61,653 bases of DNA from Magnetococcales bacterium (GCA_015228935.1 JADGCO010000007.1:14389-76041); one strand, 5' to 3'; shown: positions 17,571 to 26,930, numbered from the stretch's first letter. A program made the numbers and translations. The notes: generated from the sequence alone by a model not told the origin.

Positions 17571-19064
17571 TCATGTTGCCACTTCCCTGGCAATGGAGCG
17601 CCGCCATTCGGCAAGAGCGATGGCAAGCGAACTTTCCAGCCATTCCTGAAAACGTTTTTCAACGCTTTCCTGCGACTCGACATAATTGAACTGGAAATAA
17701 TCTGGTGATGCAGGCTGGATGTCCGTGGTTTCTGTCCCTTTCTGTCCCTCACGGGGCACCCTGAACAAGGTAAAACCGGACGCAGCCATGATTCCCTTGT
17801 GGACCGGACCCATACCGTGCAGTGCCACGACAAACTGAAAATGATTCATTGTCTGAATGGTCATGGATGCCCAGGAACAGTTTTTTGAAAAATTGACGTG
17901 ATATTTGTATTTCCCGGCCACCTGAATAATTTCATTCCGAAAATACTGACGTTTTTCCGAATGGTTTCCCTGGGAATCTCGCAAGGCACGGTAGGCACGA
18001 GGTAGCCCAGGTGGCGTGAGGGCAGACAGTTCGGTATTCATTGTATCCACAATTGCAGCAAAACGGTTCTCGGTCTTTTTTCGCAGTGTTTCAGCATACT
18101 CGAAAACCCTGTCCATGCGATTGGTTTCAGAGGCAAACCGCTCCTTGAGAAGCTGCAACCCGGAAGCAAGAATTTCTTCGGCATGGCGTGCCTGATGCAC
18201 GCTTTGTTCGATCCCCAGCGCAGCCAGTATCGATTCCCGCTGATTGTACGCAAACAAGTCGCAGAGAGGTTTCAAATCTCCCTGATCCGCATTTTCAAGC
18301 GCCTGGATATACATCTTGCGATCCCTGTCCCGGATCACCACGAGAAACAAGCCGCTTTTCAAAAACACCAGACTCGCCAGGGCACGGGCAACACGACCAT
18401 TGCCATCCTGAAAAGGATGTATCTGTGTAAAGCGATGATGAAGAAAGGCTGATAAAAATTCAGGAGGAGCCTGTTTTTCTTCCCACTCCTTGTACCAGGA
18501 AACCAGGTTGTTCATCTCCTGTTGAACATGTTCTGGCGGACAATAGGTATGGATGGTGTCATCCTGGCGAAGCGGATTGTTCGGCTGTTTCTTGTACTCC
18601 CCTTTCAGCAAGGGAAGCCGCACAGGTCGGCCATCCTCTGTCTGGGCCTCGATAGAGTCCTGATGTATGGTAAATTCGGCATGCAAGGTCCTGATATAAT
18701 GTTCGCTTAAAGTCTGCTCATCTTTTACAAAAGAAAAAAGCCCCTCGACAATGTTGTAATGATCCTTGATCATTGAAGAGATATGTTCGGCCTCCTCCCG
18801 GTGGACACCGCCACGATGCGCAATCAGGGCCGCTTCGATCCCCTGCTCGATCAAGGTCTCTGTGACACCACGATCCCAGGTATACAGCCGTTCAATGATG
18901 CCGGTTTCAATCGCCCATTCACGCTGCATTTTTTTCAAAAATTCCTGATATTCTCCACTTTCCTGCAATTGCCCTTTGCGCTCCCGCCAGATTTCCGCCA
19001 GCGCTCTGAGTTCCATGTTTTCCAGATGGGCAATCTCTTCCGGATTGACAATGAAGTCATACAT
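17571..19064 (-). CDS. Fic-domain protein (probable AMP/NMP transferase)
   Basis: The 497-residue protein carries the Fic active-site loop HPFQDGNGRVAR (His about residue 216), which transfers AMP or another nucleotide moiety from a nucleotide to a Ser/Thr/Tyr hydroxyl of a target. An N-terminal helix contains TGIIER (residues 54-59), resembling the (S/T)xxxE(G/N) inhibitory motif but ending in Arg. A C-terminal ~200 residues of unknown fold follow. A GGGGGAG ribosome site precedes ATG 19064. No antitoxin gene is adjacent, so inhibition may be internal. Confidence 0.9.
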   Translation of the reverse strand: MYDFIVNPEEIAHLENMELRALAEIWRERKGQLQESGEYQEFLKKMQREWAIETGIIERLYTWDRGVTETLIEQGIEAALIAHRGGVHREEAEHISSMIKDHYNIVEGLFSFVKDEQTLSEHYIRTLHAEFTIHQDSIEAQTEDGRPVRLPLLKGEYKKQPNNPLRQDDTIHTYCPPEHVQQEMNNLVSWYKEWEEKQAPPEFLSAFLHHRFTQIHPFQDGNGRVARALASLVFLKSGLFLVVIRDRDRKMYIQALENADQGDLKPLCDLFAYNQRESILAALGIEQSVHQARHAEEILASGLQLLKERFASETNRMDRVFEYAETLRKKTENRFAAIVDTMNTELSALTPPGLPRAYRALRDSQGNHSEKRQYFRNEIIQVAGKYKYHVNFSKNCSWASMTIQTMNHFQFVVALHGMGPVHKGIMAASGFTLFRVPREGQKGTETTDIQPASPDYFQFNYVESQESVEKRFQEWLESSLAIALAEWRRSIAREVAT

Positions 19065-19284
19065 GCGGCATATCTCCCCCGAAAAACGTGAAACAATTCA
19101 TAAAGATCATGACCAGGCCATCCATGATCCCGGCACCTGCCTTGATCCATCATCCCGGCACAGGTATTTTAGATGTGGAATATTCTAACATCAAACCGAG
19201 TCTCCGCACCCTGTGCAGTTTGGAAAAAAAAAGAACAAAACAATCATTTTTCTTCTTGCCGGGGGGCGCAATTTCGTCCATCAT

Positions 19285-19436
19285 TTGACACGAGACTATG
19301 AAAAGTCTTTGCAAGTCCCAACTGTAACCTGCCAGAGGCTCATGGAACCCCTGTGTTCCGGTCGTACCGGGCGGGATTTCACCATACCCAGGTTGCATTC
19401 GTGACATAAACCCCTCCAGGTCTCCTGGAGGGGTTT
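19285..19436 (+). ncRNA. candidate structured small RNA ending in a terminator
   Basis: In the 510-bp gap between Fic and the next gene, a TTGACA box (19285-19290) is followed by a segment able to fold. TGTAACCTG (19323-19331) pairs with CAGGTTGCA (19389-19397, one G-U), enclosing GGAAC/GTTCC and CCGGT/ACCGG hairpins. A strong terminator ends it at 19408-19436. The -10 box is weak and no known RNA family was recognised. The remainder of the gap (19065-19284) shows no gene. Confidence 0.35.
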
Positions 19437-19440
19437 ATTG
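19408..19440 (+). terminator. rho-independent-type terminator
   Basis: A perfect 13-bp stem AAACCCCTCCAGG / CCTGGAGGGGTTT encloses a TCT loop (19408-19436), followed by ATTG. The plus-strand stem ends in TTT; the minus strand also ends in TTT, so it may work in both directions. It insulates the effector gene at 19575 from upstream transcription. Confidence 0.8.
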
Positions 19441-19574
19441 TTGATTGGGCATTTTCATAACCGGGCCATCAAAACAGCCTGGCATTTTGCCGTGTCTTCG
19501 GAAAAATTTCCGGAGGCGATTGGGTGATTTTTATTGTCTTGCAAAACCAACCTCGCATAGAATAGGAACTGAAC

Positions 19575-21701
19575 ATGAGCATTCGTGACGATGAGAACAA
19601 TCCCATGAACCCCTGGGCCGCCAACAAACTCTGGGACGGTATGCGTCAAATTCATACCCAAAACGAACCTTTCGGCCAAGGCGTGGCCACCTGGCGACTC
19701 CACATGGGACTGGGCAATATTCTCGGTAAGAGTCAATTGCCACCCCCGGATTATGTACTCTCCCGGCTCACGGACAATCCCGCGCAGTTGGCAGCGCGGC
19801 GACAGGACCAGAAATACGCCCAACAGATGAAAAACTGGGACCAGGTTGCGCAAATTGATCAGGAGTTTGCCAACATTGCGCCATTCAACAAGCAATACGG
19901 TCCCATGATCGACCAGTTTAAAAAGTTGTACCAGGAACCAACCGTCCAGAATACCCAATCTCTTTCCACAACCACCACCCATCCGTCGGCATTTTCAGGA
20001 ACGGATCCTGTTCCGACCGACAATCCTTTTGATCGCAAACCTCTGCCTGCCAAAAAGCCGAAATACGTCGTTGATATCACACCCAAACCCTCTCAATCCC
20101 TTGCGGAAATGGGTGCTGGCCTTGTCGGTGAGCAACATGCTGATGATTCAGGATATTCCTCTATACAACAAGGGGAATGGGGCGATCCCTCCGCCAGAAA
20201 ATCTGCACGAGGATATGGCATTGATGACTGTGTACGGATTCCAGGGATGCATGATCCTTCTGTCGCCCATACTTCCTGGTCTATTCCTCGCAACGGACTG
20301 TTTACTGACCAAATCATGAAGCGCGCCCAAGCTGCGCGATTCAATCAATATGCTGCGCTGGATGGGGCATACGGCCAGAGTGAACCGGAAACCATTTCCG
20401 ATGCCACGCCGGACCCTGGCTCGAATGACTATTTGCATGATAATGCAGGCCCCCAGTATCAAACCAACCAAAAGACCGATGACCAGGAGAAGCGCACGTT
20501 CGTATTCAACTATGCTTTGAAACCAAACGGTCTATATCCAAAATTGCCATGGAAGATTTTTCAATCAGAACTTCCTGCTCTATACGCCTTGACAGTGGGG
20601 ACAACGGACCGGAAACAACCTGAAGCAATAGAACTGCATCCAGCATTGAAGGCAATACCGTCCAAGGATATACAATACCATGACTTGTTCCATGACGTGG
20701 TTGACCCGGAAACGAGAAAACAGGTGGATGATCTTGGTTATGAGGTGGTTCCACCTGGATACGAAGGACCACTTGCGAACAACCAGATAACCTTGCCACA
20801 ATACGAAGCTCTGCTCCGGGAAGAAGGAACGAAGCACAATTGGGGAGCGTTGGATGCTGTTCAAATGAAGGCGGAAAACATGTATCGTTCGGCAAAAAAA
20901 ACGGTAAATACGGTGCAGAAGAAAGCCGAAGATATATATCAAACCGTCAATGATCAGTTCGAGATGGATGTTGAGAAGAAAGATAGAATGAAAAAAGCGT
21001 GGGAGGAAAACAGAAAAATAGACTACGATAACCTTGGATATCACCCAGATGGCGCACAAGATACGCATTTAAGAAATGCGAAAGATGCGTGGATTCGAGG
21101 CCATAAAAACACAATAAATATTACGGCGAGAAGATATGGTATTCCACCAGAGGTCTTGGCTGGAATTGCTTTCTCAGAGGTGGGTGGGGATCCCGATTGG
21201 ATTGATAATGTAGCTTATCCAGTACGTAAGGTGGTTCATGGTTTCCTGGAACCAGAAACCATTAAAAATTTTCCGGATTGGATGGATAAGATCAAGAAAA
21301 CTCCTCTAGAAACCTCAGCAGGCGATGTTTCCATCCAGATCAGAAGAGTTGCCGAGGTTGAGGGATTGGATGCGTATGATCCCAAAATTCAAGCAGAGAT
21401 CCTCGACAGGCTCCAGAAAAGTAAAGCTTATAATCTGGATGTTTCTGCCAGACATGTCAGAGACTTTTTTGTCAAAATGTATCCAGATCACCAAGGCGGT
21501 GACTGGAACGAAGAACAGGTCAAGCGTATGGGATATTATTACAATAAGGGACCTCACGATACAATTAAAAATCCAAAAAAAACCGCAGCAGATCTGGATA
21601 CTGAATTTATCGGTGGTGGCAAAACCAGTTATGGAAGAGACTTATGGAGAAAAATCCCTTATATGAAAAAATTGTTGGATCCGGGGTTGCTGAGAGAGTA
21701 A
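19575..21701 (+). CDS. large protein with C-terminal lysozyme/transglycosylase-like domain (putative effector)
   Basis: The 708-residue protein has no signal peptide. The N-terminal ~430 residues are Pro/Gln/Asn-rich and unrecognised. A helical linker follows (about 440-510). The last ~190 residues open with ITARRYGIPPEVLAGIAFSE, a pattern like the start of lysozyme-fold muramidases, with a candidate catalytic Glu at about 535. It is followed by two AT-rich, paralogous membrane proteins, the arrangement of a peptidoglycan-targeting toxin with periplasm-facing immunity. Base composition falls toward AT along the gene, as in toxins with swapped C-termini. The toxin call is inference; the delivery route is unknown, though type I secretion genes lie next door, convergently. 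Confidence 0.65.
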   Translation: MSIRDDENNPMNPWAANKLWDGMRQIHTQNEPFGQGVATWRLHMGLGNILGKSQLPPPDYVLSRLTDNPAQLAARRQDQKYAQQMKNWDQVAQIDQEFANIAPFNKQYGPMIDQFKKLYQEPTVQNTQSLSTTTTHPSAFSGTDPVPTDNPFDRKPLPAKKPKYVVDITPKPSQSLAEMGAGLVGEQHADDSGYSSIQQGEWGDPSARKSARGYGIDDCVRIPGMHDPSVAHTSWSIPRNGLFTDQIMKRAQAARFNQYAALDGAYGQSEPETISDATPDPGSNDYLHDNAGPQYQTNQKTDDQEKRTFVFNYALKPNGLYPKLPWKIFQSELPALYALTVGTTDRKQPEAIELHPALKAIPSKDIQYHDLFHDVVDPETRKQVDDLGYEVVPPGYEGPLANNQITLPQYEALLREEGTKHNWGALDAVQMKAENMYRSAKKTVNTVQKKAEDIYQTVNDQFEMDVEKKDRMKKAWEENRKIDYDNLGYHPDGAQDTHLRNAKDAWIRGHKNTINITARRYGIPPEVLAGIAFSEVGGDPDWIDNVAYPVRKVVHGFLEPETIKNFPDWMDKIKKTPLETSAGDVSIQIRRVAEVEGLDAYDPKIQAEILDRLQKSKAYNLDVSARHVRDFFVKMYPDHQGGDWNEEQVKRMGYYYNKGPHDTIKNPKKTAADLDTEFIGGGKTSYGRDLWRKIPYMKKLLDPGLLRE

Positions 21702-21799
21702 CTGGAAAAACGGAAACATGAGAGATGCCGGTAATGGTAAATCCTGTGCATCTCTCATTGTTCCATATAATACAAAATTCACAATAAAGGATTATTATA

Positions 21800-22363
21800 G
21801 TGAAACGCAATCCATCAAAAAAGCCAGCATCTAAATTTATTATGGTTGTAAAATTATTTTTACTTATATTATGGGCAATGTTCTTTAAACTAACAATAGA
21901 ATTAGCTGATGATTCATTTATTATTAAAGAAGATAGAGAAAGAGTTATTGAATATATAAAAAGTGAAGGTGATTATAATGATAATAGCGATGTAATAATC
22001 ATTTTGTTTTATCTGTTTATTATTCTATTGTACATAATCTCATTAATCTGTGTTCTTATAATATTTGCAGTTAAAAAAGATAAATTAAAAATTACACTCG
22101 TTGCTTTAGAGTTGTTGCCAATTTTGTGTTATATTTTAGTATATAATATTAATTCATCAGTATATCACAAGTGGCCAACATCAAGTGAAAAACAAGAAGA
22201 TCTTGTGATGAACTCTACAATAAATGCAATAAATTTCTGGTCATACTGCGAGGCAAGATATGAATATGTTGAAGATGCTGAAGGTTCCTGCAAAACAGTT
22301 TTGCTAATTATTAGATCTTATAAAAATAAAGAAAAATTTAAAGAAAAAATTGTGATTCATTGA
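21800..22363 (+). CDS. AT-rich membrane protein, putative immunity protein (copy 1)
   Basis: The 187-residue protein has three membrane helices (about 15-37, 63-90, 98-120) and a C-terminal ~65-residue domain with two Cys (SYCEAR and GSCKTV). With an N-in topology the C-terminal domain would face the periplasm. It starts at GTG 21800, eight bases after AAAGGA. It is paralogous to the gene at 22605: both share the frame ELxPxLxxxxVYNIN, an aromatic-W-P motif, then NAINxWSxC and SYKN. The gene is strongly AT-rich compared with the chromosomal genes around it, indicating transfer. Immunity to the upstream lysozyme-like protein is inferred from order and topology. Confidence 0.7.
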   Translation: MKRNPSKKPASKFIMVVKLFLLILWAMFFKLTIELADDSFIIKEDRERVIEYIKSEGDYNDNSDVIIILFYLFIILLYIISLICVLIIFAVKKDKLKITLVALELLPILCYILVYNINSSVYHKWPTSSEKQEDLVMNSTINAINFWSYCEARYEYVEDAEGSCKTVLLIIRSYKNKEKFKEKIVIH

Positions 22364-22413
22364 CATTTATAAATAAACATGCAACACAGAATTCACAATA
22401 AAGGATTACCAAG

Positions 22414-22554
22414 ATGATGCATAATTCATCAAAAAGACCTACATCTAAATTTTCTACAATCATGAAAATGTTTTTTCTTAACTGGTATTCACAAACTTCG
22501 CGGAAGATATATACCTATAACACATCACGAATGCGTCTTTCGCAATCTTTTTAA
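22414..22554 (+). pseudogene. truncated third copy of the putative immunity gene
   Basis: A 46-codon frame begins MMHNSSKRPTSKFSTIMKMFF, clearly related to the start of copy 1 (KRNPSKKPASKFIMVVKLFF). After about 24 codons similarity stops and TAA follows at 22552-22554. The leader TTCACAATAAAGGATTA before it matches the leader of copy 1 almost exactly. It is a remnant of a duplication, not a working gene. Confidence 0.75.
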
Positions 22555-22604
22555 TGTTTATTCACCGTAAATACGCTGAAATTATAAAATACGAGAGCCA
22601 ATAA

Positions 22605-23150
22605 ATGCGCCATATACCAAATAAAATAGGCACATTAGTCTTTATATTTTTTAAACTGTGTGTGCTTTCCATATGGTTAAATGCTACAATTCAAATAATT
22701 GAATCTGCAGATTACCCATTCATTATTAAAGACAGCGAAGTCTGCATGGAAAATCGTGAATATGTCGAAGTATGTGAACGTGGAGGTAGCCAATGTAATG
22801 AAGATAGGATGTATTCATTTTTTTTAACGTTATGCGTATTTATTTATTTTTTGTCATTAATTATTTTTCCGATTATTGTTTATAAAATAAAAGGATGGGA
22901 AAGAAAAATTCTTTGGGTGACAGTAGAATTAATTCCACTTTTGTTACATATGTTAATATACAATATTAATGAGTCTATATACTATGAATGGCCAAAAGAG
23001 AAAGCAATACAAGAAGAACTTCTTAAAGACCCTACAAAAAACGCAATAAATTATTGGTCGTTTTGCAATGCAAGATCCAGAAGTTTAAATTATGTAAAAA
23101 GTGCAGAATGCGATAAAATATTGATTATTACTAAATCTTATAAAAATTAA
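22605..23150 (+). CDS. AT-rich membrane protein, putative immunity protein (copy 2)
   Basis: The 181-residue paralogue of the 21800 gene has the same three membrane helices, and a more Cys-rich first outer loop (VCMENREYVEVCERGGSQC). The C-terminal domain keeps NAINYWSFCNAR and a second Cys. After the stop, the DNA still matches copy 1's 3' end (AAAGAAAAATTTAAA), but an extra T has shifted the frame and shortened this copy. Divergence between copies suggests immunity to different effector alleles. Confidence 0.7.
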   Translation: MRHIPNKIGTLVFIFFKLCVLSIWLNATIQIIESADYPFIIKDSEVCMENREYVEVCERGGSQCNEDRMYSFFLTLCVFIYFLSLIIFPIIVYKIKGWERKILWVTVELIPLLLHMLIYNINESIYYEWPKEKAIQEELLKDPTKNAINYWSFCNARSRSLNYVKSAECDKILIITKSYKN

Positions 23151-23251
23151 AGAAAAATTTAAATAAAAAAGCCGCCAATGGGGATGGTTGAGGACAAGCA
23201 TATCATCCGCTATACAAAATGCCAATACCTTAATAAAAGATGAAAACATTC

Positions 23252-24592
23252 TCACCGTTCCCGCAAGGCATTGGATTTGGCCTTGAGAATGGGTTTCAGT
23301 AGATAATCCAGGACGGTCTTTTTGCCGGTGATGATATCCACCACGACCACCATGCCGGGAATGATGGGCAGGGGTTTTTCCGGGGAGCCAAGATGATTTT
23401 TTTGGGTGCGCACCTGAATCCGATAAAAATGCTCGCCCCGTTCGGTACGTTCGCCGCTGTCATCGACGATGGTGTCGGCACTGATGTGAACCAGTTCCCC
23501 TTCCAGCCCGCCATAAATCGAATAATCGTAGGCCGTAAACTTGACCATGGTCTTCAAACCCGGATGGAGAAAACCAATATCGGCAGGCCGGATGCGGGCC
23601 TCGATCAGCAAAGAATCCTCCAAAGGCATGATTTCCATGAGATCCACACCGGGACGAACCACCTGACCAATGGTGCTGACCTTGATTTGCAACACCGTGC
23701 CCCGCACAGGTGACCGAACCGCCGTGCGCGTCACCCGATCCTCCATGGGGGTCATGGACTCCCGGATGCTGTTCAATTCCCCCTTGGCCGTATTCAAATC
23801 GATGAGGGTTTGCTTGCGAAACTCCAACAGGGGTTCATTGGCCTTGGAACGCACCTCTTCCAGGGCAGACCGAATTCGGGGAATGGCCAGGGTAGCATTT
23901 TCATGGGCGGCTTCCAGTTCGGCGGCTTCGCGTTGCAGACGCAGCAGCTCCACCTGGGACATGACCCCCTGTTTGACCATCGGTTCGGTGATGGTCAACT
24001 CCTTGCGAACCATGCTCAGACGGCGATCAATCTGCTTTTGAGATGCGGTCAGCTCGACAATCTCCTGCTCTTTCTGCTCCACCTGACTGCGCAAAATACG
24101 CTGGCTGGACTCCAACGACCGCCGCCGACTCAAAAAAAGCTCTTTTTCGCTGTTGGCCAGACCAGGCTGCTCTTTGACAACCTCGGCAGGCGGCACAAAC
24201 TCTGTGGCCCCCTCGGCCTCGGCGGTCAAACGGGCCGTCCGGGTGAGCAAACCGAGATAACGCATATGATTTTCGCGAAATGTGGAACGGAACTGGGTGT
24301 CGTCGATGCGGAGCAGAACATCCCCTTTTTGCACCACGTTGCCTTCCTTGACAAGAATTTCGGCAACGATACCCCCTTCCAGATTCTGCACCACCTGGAC
24401 CTGCCCCGATGGAATGACACGCCCATTCCCCACGGTGACCTCATCCAAGCCGGCATACCAGGCCCAAACCACCGCTGCCACAAAAAACACTGTGATCAAA
24501 AACAACAACAGGTGCGAGAAAGGGTGCAGACGCCTCTGCCGGGCGGCGGCGGTCTCGGGATAGAAATCACTTTCCTGCCAGGCGTCGCTCAT
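23252..24592 (-). CDS. HlyD-family membrane fusion protein of a type I secretion system
   Basis: After an N-terminal anchor (LLLFLITVFFVAAVVWAWYAG) come the HlyD lipoyl halves (VVQNLEGGIVAEILVKEGNVVQ early and SPVRGTVLQIKVST late), separated by long coiled-coil hairpins. This subunit bridges the inner-membrane ABC exporter to TolC. The ATG at 24592 lies 2 bp after the ABC gene's stop, with GGAGGG upstream, so the two are one operon. No TolC homologue is present in the window. Confidence 0.95.
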   Translation of the reverse strand: MSDAWQESDFYPETAAARQRRLHPFSHLLLFLITVFFVAAVVWAWYAGLDEVTVGNGRVIPSGQVQVVQNLEGGIVAEILVKEGNVVQKGDVLLRIDDTQFRSTFRENHMRYLGLLTRTARLTAEAEGATEFVPPAEVVKEQPGLANSEKELFLSRRRSLESSQRILRSQVEQKEQEIVELTASQKQIDRRLSMVRKELTITEPMVKQGVMSQVELLRLQREAAELEAAHENATLAIPRIRSALEEVRSKANEPLLEFRKQTLIDLNTAKGELNSIRESMTPMEDRVTRTAVRSPVRGTVLQIKVSTIGQVVRPGVDLMEIMPLEDSLLIEARIRPADIGFLHPGLKTMVKFTAYDYSIYGGLEGELVHISADTIVDDSGERTERGEHFYRIQVRTQKNHLGSPEKPLPIIPGMVVVVDIITGKKTVLDYLLKPILKAKSNALRER

Positions 24593-24593
24593 C

Positions 24594-26930
24594 TCACCCT
24601 CCAGCCTGCCGGAAGCGACCTTCGGCGAGTTGCCGCAGGACCACATCCCGGGGTCCGTCAGCCAGGATGCGCCCATCCTCCACCAGGATCAACCGTTCCA
24701 CCAGGGTCAGCAGGGAGGCCTTGTGGGTCACGAGGAGCAGGGTTTTTCCGGGCAGAATGGCCGAGAGATTGTGTTTGAAACGCTCTTCGGCACCACTGTC
24801 CATGGCGCTGGTCGGTTCGTCGAGAAGGAGCAGCGGCGGATCGGCCACCAGGGCACGGGCAATGGCCAGACTTTGGCGCTGTCCGCCGGAGAGGCCCCTC
24901 CCCCCCTCGCCTATGGGCAGATCAAACCCCTGGGGGTGCCTGCCGATGAAAACGTCTGCCCCAGCCAAGGTCGCGGCCCGCAGGACATCCAGATCGTCGG
25001 CAAACGGATGCCCCAGGGTGATATTGTCCCGGGCGGTTCCAAAAAAGAGCAGCGGTTCCTGGGGGACACAGCCGATGCTGCGCCGCAGATCAGCCGGATC
25101 AATCTGACGAATATCGGCCCCATCCGCCAATATGGCCCCTTCCTGGGGTTGGAGAAGACCCAAAATCAGCTTGAAAATGGTGCTTTTCCCCGACCCGATC
25201 CGCCCAATGAAGCCGACCCGTTCCCCGGCCCGGATATGAAAAGAGACCTGGCGCAGGACCGGGGCAGAGAGACCCGGATACTGGAATAACACCTCCTGGA
25301 AGGTGATGCCGCCAGAAAGTTGCGGGCGATGGAGAAAGCGGACTCCCGGGGGACGTTCCACCGGCAGGGTCATGATCCGGTTGAGCATTTTCAGGGAGAC
25401 CAAAGATTGCTGAAGGCGGACCAGAATGCCGGCAATCTGGGACAAAGGTGCCAGGGCACGGCCCGTCAGAATGGAACAGGCCACCAGGGCACCCGTGGTC
25501 AGCTCGCCGGCGGCGATGAGATAGGAACCATGGACCACGACCGCCACCGTGGCCAGATTGGTGGCCAATGCCGCAAAATTGACGGCCAGCGAGGAGATGA
25601 AGCGCGATTTCAGGCCCGAATCCGCCGTCATGGCCACGCACTGTTCCCATTTGCGTTGCATGACCCCGGTGGCACCCAGGGTTTGAATCGCTTCCAGACC
25701 ATTCAAGGTTTCCACAAGAACGGCATGTTTCTGGGACGACTCTTTGAAGCTTTTTTTGACCTCGCGCCCCAGGGGAAACTGCAACAGAATGCCCACCAGC
25801 AGAACGACCGGCACGGTCATGAGCGGAAACCAGGCCGCCGACTTGCCCAAAAAGGCCACCATCCAGAGGAACAACACCAGAAAGGGAAGGTCCATGAAGG
25901 CCGTCAGGGTGGCCGAGGTAAAAAAATCCCGCAAAGATTCAAATTCATGCAGATGCTTGGCCAAGGCACCGGTCGAGCCGGGCTGGGCCACCATGCGCAG
26001 ACCGATGACATGTTCGAAGAGCATGCTGGCCATGAGCATGTCGGCCTTTTTGCCGGCCATGTCCAAAAAATAGCCCCGCAACGAACGAAGAATAAAATCA
26101 AATAGATAAACCGATGTGACACCAATGGCCAGGACCCACAGGGTCTCCATGGCATTGTTGGGCACCACCCGATCATAGACATTCATCACAAACAACGGAC
26201 TGGCCAGGGTGAACAGATTGATCAGGAGCGAAGCAATGATCACCTCGCCATAGATCGGCCAATAACGGCGCAGGGTGCCCCAAAACCAGGTCTTGGGGGG
26301 GGGATCGGTATGCTCTTCGGCGCGGGAATCGAACTGAAACGCCGGTCGCACAAAAATGGCATGTCCGACATAGTGTTGTTTCAGTTCTGCCAGGGAGATT
26401 TCCGCCGTGCCGGTGCCGCTGTCGGGTTGAATGACGTGTGCCATTTTTGTGACATCATCCCGTTTGGTCAGGATGCAGGCCTGCCGCTCCTTGAGCAACA
26501 GGACGACCGGCATGGTCAGGGGAGAGATGCGTTCCAGGGATTTGCGCATGGTACGAGCGGCCAGGCCGGCCCGGGTGGCGGCACGCATGAAAAGCTCCGG
26601 GGTCAGCCGGTTATCGACCAGAGGCAAACCCGTCCGCAGAGCCTCTTCCGAGGCCGGACGGTGCCAATGCCGGGTCAGGATGACCAGACATTGCAGCAAC
26701 GGATCATCCCAGGTCGCCCGGCCTGAGGGTGTCTCCCAGGCAGGGGATGCGGATGCCGTTGTGACAGGTGCAGAAGCGGCAGCCGATGTCGTTGTGACGG
26801 GTTCGGGCACCGCAGCCGATGTCGTTGCAGCAGACCCGGACGCCGCAGCCGATGTCGTTGCGACAGGTTCAGGCACCGCAGCCGATGTCGTCGCGGCAGG
26901 TTCAGGCGCAGCAGAAGAATGGGGCGTCAT
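24594..26930 (-). CDS. type I secretion ABC permease/ATPase with C39-like N-terminal domain
   Basis: Order of parts: an Ala/Thr/Pro repeat tail; a C39-like domain lacking the peptidase Cys (DDPLLQCLVIL...VILLKERQ type); six membrane helices; and an ABC ATPase with Walker A GRIGSGKS, signature LSGGQRQ and Walker B LLLLDEPTSAMD. It resembles the LapB class that exports large RTX adhesins without cleaving a leader. The start is unclear: ATG 26930 is chosen, and upstream in-frame starts reach 27044. It is divergent from the H-NOX-like gene. Confidence 0.93.
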   Translation of the reverse strand: MTPHSSAAPEPAATTSAAVPEPVATTSAAASGSAATTSAAVPEPVTTTSAAASAPVTTASASPAWETPSGRATWDDPLLQCLVILTRHWHRPASEEALRTGLPLVDNRLTPELFMRAATRAGLAARTMRKSLERISPLTMPVVLLLKERQACILTKRDDVTKMAHVIQPDSGTGTAEISLAELKQHYVGHAIFVRPAFQFDSRAEEHTDPPPKTWFWGTLRRYWPIYGEVIIASLLINLFTLASPLFVMNVYDRVVPNNAMETLWVLAIGVTSVYLFDFILRSLRGYFLDMAGKKADMLMASMLFEHVIGLRMVAQPGSTGALAKHLHEFESLRDFFTSATLTAFMDLPFLVLFLWMVAFLGKSAAWFPLMTVPVVLLVGILLQFPLGREVKKSFKESSQKHAVLVETLNGLEAIQTLGATGVMQRKWEQCVAMTADSGLKSRFISSLAVNFAALATNLATVAVVVHGSYLIAAGELTTGALVACSILTGRALAPLSQIAGILVRLQQSLVSLKMLNRIMTLPVERPPGVRFLHRPQLSGGITFQEVLFQYPGLSAPVLRQVSFHIRAGERVGFIGRIGSGKSTIFKLILGLLQPQEGAILADGADIRQIDPADLRRSIGCVPQEPLLFFGTARDNITLGHPFADDLDVLRAATLAGADVFIGRHPQGFDLPIGEGGRGLSGGQRQSLAIARALVADPPLLLLDEPTSAMDSGAEERFKHNLSAILPGKTLLLVTHKASLLTLVERLILVEDGRILADGPRDVVLRQLAEGRFRQAGG
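26779..26910 (-). repeat. 33-bp tandem repeat encoding 11-residue units
   Basis: Four 33-bp units start at 26779, 26812, 26845 and 26878, in frame in the N-terminal tail of the type I secretion ABC protein. The peptide unit is of the form TSAA(V/A)xxPVxT, alternating two variants. This points to slippage-driven expansion in a disordered tail. Confidence 0.88.

Noticed and set aside
19285-19440. Identification of the structured segment as 6S RNA, SRP RNA or a tRNA
   Set aside because: The conserved bubble, tetraloop or cloverleaf features of those RNAs were not found.
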